Shown: one piece after another, positions 1 to 7,324 of the stretch
Numbering within the stretch: position 1 is the stretch's first letter
Layout of the letters: the number at the start of each line of letters is the position of its first letter
Source: Alphaproteobacteria bacterium UBA7314
GTDB taxonomy: Bacteria > Pseudomonadota > Alphaproteobacteria > MPNO01 > UBA830
NCBI GenBank assembly: GCA_002471575.1
Contig: DKQG01000054.1
Coordinates: forward strand, 4,052-17,961
Length of the DNA: 13,910 nt
Direction: 5' to 3'
Translations under genes and position numbers: made by a program
Notes under the pieces: generated by a model
What the model was told of the DNA's origin: nothing
Databases searched by the model: none
What the model saw: only the letters and a program-made list of their open reading frames with translations

Positions 1-318
1 GATGTCGTTATCGGACCGGGCGGAGAACCGGACTGGCCGTTGCCATGGGCGCGTGAGCCTTCGATCAGTTTCGTGGCGACAGAAGACGAAATGCGGGTGG
101 CGATGGAAAGCGCCGGATTTCGCATCGTCGAATGGCGCGATACCACTGATGAAGCGGTAAACGTTTTTCGGAACCCGAACCAGCAGGTCCGACGCGGTAA
201 ACCGGGAGTAGGTCTGATCGCCGGCGCGGATTTTGCCGAACGGTCCCGCAATCTCGCACACGGCATGGCGGACGGCGCGTTCGCCAGCGTAATCGCGCTG
301 GCGGTCAAACCGGTCTGA
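1..318 (+). CDS. SAM-dependent methyltransferase, C-terminal part (5' end outside window)
   Basis: The reading frame is open from base 1 to the TGA at 316-318 and gives about 105 residues with no start that must be used, so the gene begins before the window. It reads DVVIGPGGEPDWPLPWARE, then SISFVATEDEMRVAMESAGF and RIVEWRD. A proline/tryptophan loop, a short helix led by a 'peel' type segment, then 'aGF.iv.w.D' is the usual C-terminal half of class I methyltransferases of the UbiE/glycine-sarcosine methyltransferase-like group. The SAM-binding motif I would lie upstream and cannot be seen, so the substrate is unknown. A strong hairpin at 361-392 follows 42 bases after the stop and could end its transcript. 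Assignment to the methyltransferase fold is fairly secure; anything finer is not. Confidence 0.7.
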   Translation, partial: DVVIGPGGEPDWPLPWAREPSISFVATEDEMRVAMESAGFRIVEWRDTTDEAVNVFRNPNQQVRRGKPGVGLIAGADFAERSRNLAHGMADGAFASVIALAVKPV

Positions 319-355
319 TCTCTCATGAATTTCCTCGAAGGAGGGATATTCGCGC

Positions 356-383
356 TTGAATTAGTCAGCATTATGCGCATAGT
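356..383 (+). promoter_or_regulatory. candidate sigma-70 promoter of the monooxygenase-marR unit
   Basis: A -35-like TTGAAT at 356-361 and a -10-like CATAGT at 378-383 are separated by 16 bases. Each matches the consensus at four of six positions. They lie 33 bases upstream of the start at 416. The palindrome at 361-392 covers the spacer and the -10 element, the geometry expected for a repressed promoter. This is visual matching only; the start site is not known. Confidence 0.35.
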
Positions 384-392
384 GCTGACTAA
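361..392. promoter_or_regulatory. 32-base near-perfect palindrome, candidate MarR operator (possibly also a terminator hairpin)
   Basis: The left half TTAGTCAGCATTATGC (361-376) is the reverse complement of the right half GCATAGTGCTGACTAA (377-392) except for one pair (371/382), which as RNA would still form a U-G pair. It lies 24 bases before the monooxygenase start, in the unit that also encodes a MarR-family protein. Those dimers typically bind palindromes at their own promoter. As RNA it would form about 14 pairs around a GCGC loop, followed by AUAUUUU, so it could also terminate the methyltransferase transcript ending at 318. Both roles are inference; the symmetry is seen directly. Confidence 0.65.
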
Positions 393-415
393 ATATTTTC
401 GGGACGGAGGATTTT

Positions 416-1612
416 ATGCCGGAAGATCGGATTGTGGTTGCAGGCGGCGGGCTTGGCGGGCTGGGGGTTGCGCTGGGTCTGGCGCAGAATGGAAAACGTG
501 CCGTCGTGCTGGAAAAAGCGCCGGAGCTTGGCGAGATCGGCGCTGGTATCCAGCTTGGCCCGAATGCCTTCCATGCTTTCGATTATCTCGGCGTGGGCAA
601 GGGTGCGCGCGAACAGGCGGTTTACGTCGAACAGCTTCGTTTCATGGATGCGATGACATCCGAGGAGATCAATCACATTCCGCTGGACGAGGCGTTTCGT
701 GAACGGTTCGGCAATCCCTACGCCGTGGTGCACCGGGCGGATCTTCACAAGGAACTGGTCAAGGCCTGCGAGGAACACGATCTTGTGGAACTGCGAGTTA
801 ATAGCGAAGTCACCGGATACGATCAGGACGGAGTTACTATTACCGCTCATCTATCAAACGGTGAGGATGTGAGCGGCACATTGCTGGTTGGCGCAGATGG
901 TCTGCATTCCGCAGTTCGCGCAAAGCTGGTGGGCGACGGCGCACCGCGAACCTCTGGCCACTCGACATATCGAGCCGTGATCCCGGTCGAATCCATGCCT
1001 GACGATCTGCGCTGGAATGCGGCAACGCTGTGGATGGGACCAAAATGCCATCTAGTGCACTATCCGCTGTCCGGCTGGAAAGTGTTTAATCTGGTGGTCA
1101 CAAAGGACAACGGCGCGCAGGAAGTGGTCGCCGGGAAGCCAATGACCAAGGATGATGTGCATGAAAACTTCAACCATATCCACGAAACCCCGCGCCGGCT
1201 GATCGACCTCAGCCAAGACTGGAGGGTGTGGGTGCTGTGCGACCGTGACCCGGTCGAAAACTGGATCGACGGACGGGCGGTCCTTCTGGGAGATGCCGCC
1301 CATCCGACCCTGCAGTACTACGCGCAGGGTGCCTGCATGGCGTTGGAAGATGGAATCTGCCTGTCGCAGTTGGTCGGCGCCAATCCGGATAACCTTGATT
1401 CTGCGCTTATACGGTATCAGGAACGGCGCGTCGTGCGTACCGCGCGAATCCAACTTGGGTCGCGTCAGCTCAGCGATAACTGGTTCCACGTGGACGGCGT
1501 GCACCGCCGGCTGCGGAACGAGATCATGGGCGGCATGACGGCGGAGGACTACTACGACAATCTGGATTGGCTGTACGGCCACAATGAGGCGAAGGCGGTG
1601 GACACCTTATGA
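416..1612 (+). CDS. FAD-dependent aromatic monooxygenase, 3-hydroxybenzoate 6-hydroxylase type
   Basis: A 398-residue cytosolic class A flavoprotein hydroxylase, expected to use NAD(P)H and O2 to hydroxylate a phenolic acid para to its hydroxyl group (3-hydroxybenzoate to gentisate in the best-known relatives). The N-terminal dinucleotide motif GxGxxG is G10-G12-G15, the DG motif is GADGLHS at 159-165, and the GD motif is GDAAHPTLQYYAQGACMALED at 292-312. The LQY triplet in the GD motif is typical of 3-hydroxybenzoate 6-hydroxylases rather than salicylate hydroxylase or NicC. H212, Y216 and Q300 sit one position from H213, Y217 and Q301, the active-site residues I recall for the Rhodococcus enzyme. 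Length fits the family. The ATG at 416 follows GGACGGAGG (401-409). Its stop overlaps the ATG of the marR gene. No gentisate dioxygenase lies nearby, so the true substrate may be a related 3-hydroxy acid. Confidence 0.85.
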   Translation: MPEDRIVVAGGGLGGLGVALGLAQNGKRAVVLEKAPELGEIGAGIQLGPNAFHAFDYLGVGKGAREQAVYVEQLRFMDAMTSEEINHIPLDEAFRERFGNPYAVVHRADLHKELVKACEEHDLVELRVNSEVTGYDQDGVTITAHLSNGEDVSGTLLVGADGLHSAVRAKLVGDGAPRTSGHSTYRAVIPVESMPDDLRWNAATLWMGPKCHLVHYPLSGWKVFNLVVTKDNGAQEVVAGKPMTKDDVHENFNHIHETPRRLIDLSQDWRVWVLCDRDPVENWIDGRAVLLGDAAHPTLQYYAQGACMALEDGICLSQLVGANPDNLDSALIRYQERRVVRTARIQLGSRQLSDNWFHVDGVHRRLRNEIMGGMTAEDYYDNLDWLYGHNEAKAVDTL

Positions 1613-2088
1613 CGGTTGTTGTCGATAAGACCGGCATTCTCGGCGATCTTCGCGCTGCGCCCGGTCATTTGATGCGGCGGGGCCAGCAGATCGCGGTTTC
1701 CGTGTTTCTAGATGAATGCCGGCCGTGGGAGCTGACACCGCTGCAATTCGCTGTGCTGGCAGAGCTTCACCGGCACGGACCGGACGATCAGGTCGGTCTC
1801 GGTGGCGCGCTTGCACTCGATCGGACGACCATCAGCGTGGTGGTCAAGAAGCTAGACGAAAGAGGGCTGGTGGAACGTTGTGTGTCTGAAAAAGACCGGC
1901 GCTCGAAACCGGTGTCGATTACGAGGAAAGGCGCAAACCTCATCCGCGAAGTACTGCCTGCCGCCGAGGCGGCGCAAGATCGAATGCTGGCGCCTCTAAC
2001 TGCATCCGAACGCGCCCAGTTCATTCGCCTGCTTGGCAAAATGGCCAACGGCAATAACAGCGAGAGTAGAGCGCCGTTGAGACGATAA
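1609..2088 (+). CDS. MarR-family transcriptional regulator
   Basis: A 159-residue winged helix-turn-helix protein, likely a ligand-responsive dimeric repressor. Residues 41-60 (ELTPLQFAVL then AELHRHG) match the first helices of the DNA-binding domain. Residues 71-90 with DRTTISVVVKKLDERGLVER form the recognition helix, and SEKDRRSKPVSITRKG (93-108) is the wing with the conserved D-x-R element. N- and C-terminal helices would form the dimer interface. Its ATG overlaps the stop of the monooxygenase gene (ATGA), so the two are translationally coupled and probably co-regulated. The palindrome at 361-392 is the obvious candidate operator. By analogy with other MarR regulators of aromatic pathways the effector may be a substrate or intermediate, but that is inference. 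It ends convergent to the VOC gene. Confidence 0.88.
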   Translation: MTVVVDKTGILGDLRAAPGHLMRRGQQIAVSVFLDECRPWELTPLQFAVLAELHRHGPDDQVGLGGALALDRTTISVVVKKLDERGLVERCVSEKDRRSKPVSITRKGANLIREVLPAAEAAQDRMLAPLTASERAQFIRLLGKMANGNNSESRAPLRR

Positions 2089-2108
2089 GAGACCCTTCCT
2101 ACATCTAC

Positions 2109-2141
2109 GCCTCTCCTGGAGATGAAGAGACAGGAGGTGGC
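2109..2141. terminator. hairpin between convergent genes, possible bidirectional terminator
   Basis: GCC (2109-2111) plus CTCCTG (2113-2118) pair with CAGGAG (2131-2136) plus GGC (2139-2141), giving a nine-pair stem with small bulges and a 12-base loop. It lies in the 61-base gap between the end of marR (2088) and the end of the VOC gene (2150). There is no strong T tract directly after it on either strand (only TTAATCTTTTC further on the + strand), so termination is plausible rather than clear. Confidence 0.4.
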
Positions 2142-2149
2142 GACCAGTC

Positions 2150-2755
2150 TTAATCTTTTCGCAGAAGGGGATCCATCATGGTGGTATCTTGGCCGGGGGG
2201 TGCGTTGTCGACGGCGGCTTCCAGCGTCAATTCTTCGCGCCATTCTTCCGCCGGACGAGCATTTTCATTGGTGCCAATCCGGTCGATGCCCCAGTAGATT
2301 TCTAGCATGTGATTGTCGGGGTCGAAGAACTCTACCGCGACCTGGCAGCCGGCGCGCCGGCGCCCGAGATAAGAAATCTTGACGCCGTGTTTTTTGAGAT
2401 GATCGCGGGCGCGGAACACTTCGTCGATGGACGAAACCTCGAACGCCACGTGGTTTAGTTCGTTGCCGTTGCCAGGCGCTTCTGCACCGCCGACCAGCGC
2501 AACGCCATGGTGATCCTGGGCGCAGCGCATGAACACCATGCGTCCCGGCACCATTGTGGCCGGATATACGTCAGAGACCCGGAACCCCAGCACCTCGGTA
2601 TAGAACTTCACCGATTTTTCCAGATCCTGCACCATCAGGACCACGTGCCCGATTTTGTTGATGCTGAATGGCAACCCGTCCGGTGTGGAGGTCTTACGCA
2701 GCGCCACGACGTCCGGTTCGTTCAATCCTTCGGTATCGACTATGCCGTGTGCCAT
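2150..2755 (-). CDS. VOC-superfamily metalloenzyme, single-domain type I extradiol dioxygenase-like or glyoxalase-like
   Basis: A 201-residue cytosolic protein with the two beta-alpha-beta-beta-beta modules of the vicinal oxygen chelate fold. Module one starts at IGHVVLMVQDLEKSVKFY (35-52) and module two at ELNHVAFEVSSIDEVF (99-114). H37, H102 and E152 (in DPDNHMLEIYW, 145-155) occupy the three metal-ligand positions, so the 2-His-1-Glu site looks intact. A further H82-H83 pair lies in the loop before the second module. Such proteins may be Fe(II)/Mn(II) ring-cleaving dioxygenases, or lyases, epimerases or isomerases; the sequence does not decide. It is the last gene of the five-gene - strand operon, 22 bases after the TauE/SafE gene. 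The start is supported by AGTGGAG seven to eight bases upstream. The last 40 residues are charged and probably form a flexible tail. Confidence 0.82.
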   Translation of the reverse strand: MAHGIVDTEGLNEPDVVALRKTSTPDGLPFSINKIGHVVLMVQDLEKSVKFYTEVLGFRVSDVYPATMVPGRMVFMRCAQDHHGVALVGGAEAPGNGNELNHVAFEVSSIDEVFRARDHLKKHGVKISYLGRRRAGCQVAVEFFDPDNHMLEIYWGIDRIGTNENARPAEEWREELTLEAAVDNAPPGQDTTMMDPLLRKD

Positions 2756-2777
2756 GGTGTTGTCTCCACTTTGTTGG

Positions 2778-3563
2778 TCAGTTCAGGTTGAAACTAGCAT
2801 CCGCCGCCAGCCAGACCAGCCTGAATCCCAGCAGCGTCAGCAAAACCTGAAATCCGGTACGGAACACGCGTTCGGGAATTCGGTCCATCGCGTGTTTACC
2901 GACCCAGGTCCCGAGAAACGACATCACGATCATGGTCGCTATCAGCGGTACGTATGATCCGAAGCTGACCCCCAGCAATCCGAACGCGATCAGCTTCGCG
3001 ATATGCACGATGGACATCAGCATGCCCACCATGGCGATGTGGTTGCGTCGGTCGGGGGCGACAGGGGCGGTAAATGCCGCGAGCAGCGTACCGGTGGCGC
3101 TGATGAACACGCCCAGAAAAGTGACCACGAAGCCTACGAAGACGAAGCGTCCCTTTTCCGGACCGAACTGCGCGAGCTTCGGCACCCAGGACAGGCTCAG
3201 GATGCTGACGCCCAGGATAAACAGCAATACGCTTTCCGACAGCCCGATGAAAATCTGCCCACCGATCGTAGCTCCGATGACAGTGCCGACCACGAACGGC
3301 GGCAATTTGTCCCACAACATGTACCGCCAGCGGGATGTTCCGAGACTGACTGCAGCTCCCAGCTGAACGATGGTGTGAACGGGAATCAGCAGCGCCGGCG
3401 GAAATACGAGCGCCATCAGGCCGATGAGAATGAGCCCGCCGGCGGTACCTGCAATCGAGGCGACAAATGCACTGAACAGCGCGGAGGCGTTAAGCCCGAT
3501 AAAGGACCACACGTTAACCCCGACCATGCCGAGAAACTGGCCGTCGGCTGGGCTCATTTCCAT
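2778..3563 (-). CDS. TauE/SafE-family (sulfite exporter-like) membrane transporter
   Basis: A 261-residue integral membrane protein with about eight hydrophobic segments. The N-terminal half carries the family signature around 38-64, a glycine-rich AGTAGGLILIGLM followed by FPP and LIPVHTIVQLGA; a related half-repeat starts near residue 135. Members move organosulfonates, sulfite or organic acid anions across the cytoplasmic membrane; none of this can be read from the sequence. It sits between the molybdenum hydroxylase genes (23 bases upstream) and the VOC gene (22 bases downstream), so it is probably co-transcribed and moves the substrate, a product or a released anion. The chosen ATG at 3563 has no clear Shine-Dalgarno site; the ATG two codons later (MSPADG) is equally possible, and translation may depend on coupling to the upstream gene. 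Confidence 0.8.
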   Translation of the reverse strand: MEMSPADGQFLGMVGVNVWSFIGLNASALFSAFVASIAGTAGGLILIGLMALVFPPALLIPVHTIVQLGAAVSLGTSRWRYMLWDKLPPFVVGTVIGATIGGQIFIGLSESVLLFILGVSILSLSWVPKLAQFGPEKGRFVFVGFVVTFLGVFISATGTLLAAFTAPVAPDRRNHIAMVGMLMSIVHIAKLIAFGLLGVSFGSYVPLIATMIVMSFLGTWVGKHAMDRIPERVFRTGFQVLLTLLGFRLVWLAADASFNLN

Positions 3564-3586
3564 CGGATGAGCGTCGAGGAACTAGT

Positions 3587-5968
3587 TTAGATCTTCCTCA
3601 ACGCCTTCAGCACCAATTCCGGCGTGATTGGCTGTTCGGTCACACGGCCTTCGGTCAGTGGTTTGATGGCGTTGTTGACGGCGTTCATCATCACGCCGGG
3701 GGCCGCTCCGGTGCCGGATTCACCGGCGCCCTTTGCGCCGAGTTCGGATTCGCTGGTCGGTGTCTGGACGTGCCCGACGTGAATGTCCGGCATTTCCGAC
3801 ATCATCGGCGTCACGTAATCGGCCATGGTGCCGTTCTGAAGCTGGCCATAGTCGTTGTATATGCAGTGTTCATAAAGAGCGCCGCCGAGCCCCTGGACGC
3901 AGCCGCCGCGGATCTGCTCGTCGGCAAGCTGTTCGTTGATGATGCGGCCGCAATCCTCGACCACCCAGTGTTTTAGGTGCTTTATCCAGCCGGTATCTAC
4001 ATCGACTTCCACGTAAGCGCCGTGAATGCCGTTGGTGTAGATATATGGCGAATCCTGTAGCCGGTAGCGCCGCGTGTGCGAAAGAACCGGCTGATAGTCG
4101 TTAGGCAGCTCACCGAGTTGGAAATGCCCGATGCGGCCTATTTCGGAAAGCGGTATTCGCGCGTCGGTCGATCCATCGTCCACAACATTGCCGTCCACGA
4201 TATCGAGGTTCTCCGGGTCGGTCTGTAGCAGAATTCCCGCCATGTGCAGGATTTCGCGGCGCAGGTCGAGCGCCGCTTGGTAGGTGGCTTCGCCCCCGAT
4301 AGCGGTAGCTCGGGATGCGTATGTGCCGCCGCCGTAAGGGATGGCATCGGTGTCTCCCGAGATCGCCCGCACCTGATCCATGTGACAGCCGATGGCTGCT
4401 GCCGCGATCTGTTCCATGACGGTATCGACGCCCTGTCCCTGATCGGTGACGCCCAGCGCGACGATAATGCCGCCGGACGGTTCCAGCTTTACGGTGGTGG
4501 CGTCCTGAGCGGCGATCCGTGCGCCGCCAGCGCCGTAATAGCCGACCGGGCTGGGGGCCGTTCCCTTGATGAAGCCAGCGACACCGATCCCGCGATAAAT
4601 CCCGTTTTCACGGAGCTCCGCCTGTTCGGCTAGAAGCTTGTCGTATTCCATCAGCCCGTGCAGTTTTTCAAGGCAGGCCTGATGCGATAGGTCCTTAATC
4701 GGGATACCGGAACCGATATTGCGCGGATAGGAATCGTCTTCCATCACGTTTTTGCGCCGGATTTCGAACGGATCGAGCCCGGTAACGTCGGCCGCCCAGT
4801 CCATCATGTGTTCGCCGACCGAAATTCCGATCGGATGGCCGACCGCCCGGTACTGCGATGTCGGTACTGCGTTAAGGTACACGACCGTCGCCTTTGCGCG
4901 GTAATTCGGATGCTTGTAGGGACCGAAGGTGATATTGAGGATCTGGTTGGCCTCGAACACCGATGTTCTTGGATATTGCGAATAGGCACCGGCGCCGGAA
5001 AGATCGTCGATCTCGGCAGCGATCATAGTGCCGTCATTCATGATGCCGATCTTGGCCTTTACCCGGTTTTCGCGGGCATGGATGTCGGATACGAAAGATT
5101 CCAGCCGGTCGGCGACAAACTTTACCGGGCGACCGAGCTTGATCGCCGCAGCAGTGGCTGCAACCTCGTCGCCGAAGGTATGAATTTTCAGCCCGAAAGA
5201 GCCACCGACGTCCGGCGCCACGATGCGGACGTTGTGCTCCGGAACGCCCAGCGTCCGCGCGAATACGGTTTCGATCATATGCGGGCACTGGCTAGACGTG
5301 TGGATCGTCAGCCGCTCCGTTCCCTGATCGTATTCGCACAGCACGATCCGCGGTTCCAGACTTACCGCGGTATGACGGCCGAAATAGAACGTTTCTTCCA
5401 GAACGTGGTCGGCTTCAGCGAAGGCCTTGTCAACGTCGCCCGATCCCAGCGTATTTTCCCACGCTTTGTTGTCTCCCAGATTGGCGTGAATGACGGGTGA
5501 ACCCGCATTAAGCGCCGTGTCTTTGTTGATGACGACCGGGAGTTCTTCATAATCGACCATTACCAGTTCGCCGGCGTCTTCCGCCTGCGCGCGCGTCTCG
5601 GCGATGATCATCACCACCGGTTCGCCGTGCCAGCAGGCACGGTCGACTGCCATTGGGTATTGCGGTTCCGCCTTCATGTTTTCGAATACAGTCAGGGTGC
5701 CAATCCACGGCCCGGTACACATCTCGGCCAGTTCGGCGCCGGTCATCACCAGCTTCACCCCGGGCGCCGCCTTGGCGGCCTCGACATCGATTTTCAGAAT
5801 CCTCGCATGCGCATAAGGACTGCGCACGAAGGCCGCATGAAGGGTCCGGGGCGGCGTGATGTCGTCGGTGTAGCGGCCGCGGCCGGCAACTGCCCGCTTG
5901 GCGCGGGACCGGGGGAGGGTGCGGCCGATATACGAATTCGGCCGGTCATAGGGATGGATAAAGCCCAT
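3587..5968 (-). CDS. molybdenum hydroxylase large subunit, molybdopterin-binding (CoxL/xanthine dehydrogenase family)
   Basis: A 793-residue subunit expected to hold the molybdopterin cytosine dinucleotide cofactor and hydroxylate a substrate C-H with oxygen from water. An aldehyde oxidase a/b-hammerhead domain covers about 20-130 and the molybdenum-binding domain the rest. Visible motifs are GGSFGLK (255-261), the substrate-loop SQYRAVGHP (371-379), TDQGQGVDTV (508-517), GGTYASRATAIGGEA (547-561), GGCVQGLGGALYE (688-700) and GAKGAGESG (744-752) with the catalytic glutamate E750. The loop lacks the cysteine of the AYRCSFR motif of true CO dehydrogenase, so CO oxidation is not expected. In place of the common YRGAGRP it has YRAVGHP, an Arg to His change. 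Length fits the family. Start: AAGGGAT eight bases before ATG; the 2Fe-2S gene ends four bases upstream. Substrate unknown; an N-heterocycle or aromatic aldehyde is possible. Confidence 0.9.
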   Translation of the reverse strand: MGFIHPYDRPNSYIGRTLPRSRAKRAVAGRGRYTDDITPPRTLHAAFVRSPYAHARILKIDVEAAKAAPGVKLVMTGAELAEMCTGPWIGTLTVFENMKAEPQYPMAVDRACWHGEPVVMIIAETRAQAEDAGELVMVDYEELPVVINKDTALNAGSPVIHANLGDNKAWENTLGSGDVDKAFAEADHVLEETFYFGRHTAVSLEPRIVLCEYDQGTERLTIHTSSQCPHMIETVFARTLGVPEHNVRIVAPDVGGSFGLKIHTFGDEVAATAAAIKLGRPVKFVADRLESFVSDIHARENRVKAKIGIMNDGTMIAAEIDDLSGAGAYSQYPRTSVFEANQILNITFGPYKHPNYRAKATVVYLNAVPTSQYRAVGHPIGISVGEHMMDWAADVTGLDPFEIRRKNVMEDDSYPRNIGSGIPIKDLSHQACLEKLHGLMEYDKLLAEQAELRENGIYRGIGVAGFIKGTAPSPVGYYGAGGARIAAQDATTVKLEPSGGIIVALGVTDQGQGVDTVMEQIAAAAIGCHMDQVRAISGDTDAIPYGGGTYASRATAIGGEATYQAALDLRREILHMAGILLQTDPENLDIVDGNVVDDGSTDARIPLSEIGRIGHFQLGELPNDYQPVLSHTRRYRLQDSPYIYTNGIHGAYVEVDVDTGWIKHLKHWVVEDCGRIINEQLADEQIRGGCVQGLGGALYEHCIYNDYGQLQNGTMADYVTPMMSEMPDIHVGHVQTPTSESELGAKGAGESGTGAAPGVMMNAVNNAIKPLTEGRVTEQPITPELVLKALRKI

Positions 5969-5972
5969 TAAG

Positions 5973-6455
5973 TTATCCCTTCAGGCGTTCATTATTGATC
6001 GACTCGATGGCATCGACGATGGCGTGGTAGCCGGTGCAACGACAGTAGTTGCCCGACATGAATTCGCGGATGTCGTTACGGCTCATTTCCGATTTATGCG
6101 ACAGCAGTTCCGCTGCCGTCATCAGCATACCCGGCGTACAGAACCCGCATTGCAGCGCATTCCGCTCGACGAATTTGTCCTGCAAGTCGGCGATCTCTCC
6201 CGTATCAGTAATGCCTTCGATGGTCATCACGTCAGCGCCTTCAGCCTGGGCGGCCAGCATCAGGCAACCGCGCACGACATCCCCGTCGACGCGAACCGAA
6301 CAGGCGCCGCAGACACCGTGCTCGCACCCCAGATGCGATCCGGTAAAGCCGAGTTCCGTGCGAATGAAATCCACGAGGTGGGTGCGGACGGGAATGGTCT
6401 TCGTGACCGGTTCGCCGTTTACCGTCATGTTGACCGTGACCATTTCCTCACTCAT
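5973..6455 (-). CDS. molybdenum hydroxylase small subunit, two [2Fe-2S] clusters (CoxS type)
   Basis: A 160-residue electron-transfer subunit. The N-terminal plant ferredoxin-like domain binds the distal cluster through C44, C49, C52 and C64 (C-x4-C-x2-C-x11-C, in GCEHGVCGACSV). The C-terminal helical domain binds the proximal cluster through C103 and C106 (QCGFCTPGM) and C138 and C140 (YCRCTGY). All eight cysteines are present, so the wire from molybdenum to FAD looks complete. Length is normal for CoxS/NdhS-type subunits. The start at 6455 overlaps the stop of the FAD-subunit gene by 4 bases (ATGA) and has a strong GGGAGG upstream. The order FAD, Fe-S, Mo matches the coxMSL arrangement. Confidence 0.93.
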   Translation of the reverse strand: MSEEMVTVNMTVNGEPVTKTIPVRTHLVDFIRTELGFTGSHLGCEHGVCGACSVRVDGDVVRGCLMLAAQAEGADVMTIEGITDTGEIADLQDKFVERNALQCGFCTPGMLMTAAELLSHKSEMSRNDIREFMSGNYCRCTGYHAIVDAIESINNERLKG

Positions 6456-7324
6456 GACGCACCTCCCGCCCGGGTGACCGCAGTATCCATGACGCGCCCG
6501 GTCAGAACCTTCTGAAGATGCATCTTCATGGTGGCACTGCCATGCAGGTTCGCCATGGGGTCTAGGTCGTTCTCAAGAGCCGACGTCACCGCGTCCTTCG
6601 TTTCGTCGCACCAGGCTTTGCCGTTAAGCGCGGCGACGGCGTTCTCCCCGATTATAGGCCTATCCTCGCTCGCAAAATAAACCAAGCGCATGTCTTCGAC
6701 CATGTTGCCCGAAACCTTGCCGTACGCGCAGACGCCGGCGATGGCATAGTCGCCGTGACGGCGCGCCAACTCCATAAAGACAGAGACGTTATCCTTTTTC
6801 TGCGAGGGGTAGCGAATTTCGACGAGCAGTTCATTTTCCGCCCGCGCCGTTTCGTACAGCCCGTGGAAAAATTCCTCGGCGGGGATTTCCCGTTTACCGC
6901 TGCTGCTCTGTACGATCAGGGTTGCCCCTAGCGCCAGGGCGCAGGCCGGCATTTCAGCGGCCGGGTCAGACAGGGCGATGCTGCCGCCGATGGTGCCCCG
7001 GTTACGTATCGCAACATGGGCGACATGGGGCATTGCTTCTGCGATCAGCGGCAGATGCTCGGCGACGATGTCGGAGTTCATCACGTCGATGTGGCGTGTC
7101 AGTGCGCCGATAACGACGGTGTCGCCGTCCAGCGAAATGCCTTTGAGGTCGTTCAGCCGGTTGATGTCGACCAATACCTCTGGCTGCGACAGACGCATGT
7201 TCAGCGTCGGCATCAGGCTTTGTCCGCCGGCAAGAATACGCGCGTCTTCACCGTGCTTGTCGAGCAGTTCGAGCGCGTGATCCAAGCTGTCCGCCCGTAT
7301 ATATGAAAATTTCGGCGCCTTCAC
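6452..7324 (-). CDS. molybdenum hydroxylase medium subunit, FAD-binding (CoxM type)
   Basis: A 290-residue subunit that passes electrons from the iron-sulfur clusters to NAD+, quinone or another acceptor. Both FAD pyrophosphate-binding motifs are present: AGGQSLMPT at 32-40 and RGTIGGSIALSDPAAE at 109-124, and the C-terminal third is the CO dehydrogenase flavoprotein C-terminal domain. It uses a GTG start at 7324, supported by GAGGGAGG (7329-7337 on the opposite coordinate sense) and by the residues MKAPKFSYIRADSLDHAL that match family N-termini. First gene of the - strand operon, so its promoter should lie in 7325-7480, shared with the divergent PuuE-like gene. No XdhC/CoxF/MocA-like maturation gene is next to it, so maturation must be supplied elsewhere. 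Confidence 0.92.
   Translation of the reverse strand: MKAPKFSYIRADSLDHALELLDKHGEDARILAGGQSLMPTLNMRLSQPEVLVDINRLNDLKGISLDGDTVVIGALTRHIDVMNSDIVAEHLPLIAEAMPHVAHVAIRNRGTIGGSIALSDPAAEMPACALALGATLIVQSSSGKREIPAEEFFHGLYETARAENELLVEIRYPSQKKDNVSVFMELARRHGDYAIAGVCAYGKVSGNMVEDMRLVYFASEDRPIIGENAVAALNGKAWCDETKDAVTSALENDLDPMANLHGSATMKMHLQKVLTGRVMDTAVTRAGGAS

Noticed and set aside
389..850. Long minus-strand frames opposite the monooxygenase, the molybdenum subunit and other genes
   Set aside because: They lie antisense to genes with clear motifs, lack ribosome sites and have compositions expected from reverse reading of GC-rich coding DNA.
416..1612. 6-hydroxynicotinate 3-monooxygenase (NicC) or salicylate hydroxylase
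   Set aside because: A MarR neighbour and a molybdenum hydroxylase recall the nic cluster, but the GD motif has HPTLQYYAQGA rather than the HPMKPHMAQGA or HPTLPYQAQGA I recall for those enzymes, and no other nic genes are present.
3587..7324. Aerobic carbon monoxide dehydrogenase (coxMSL)
   Set aside because: Gene order and cofactor motifs fit the wider family, but the large subunit lacks the cysteine-containing AYRCSFR loop needed for CO oxidation, and no CoxD/E/F/G accessory genes are present.
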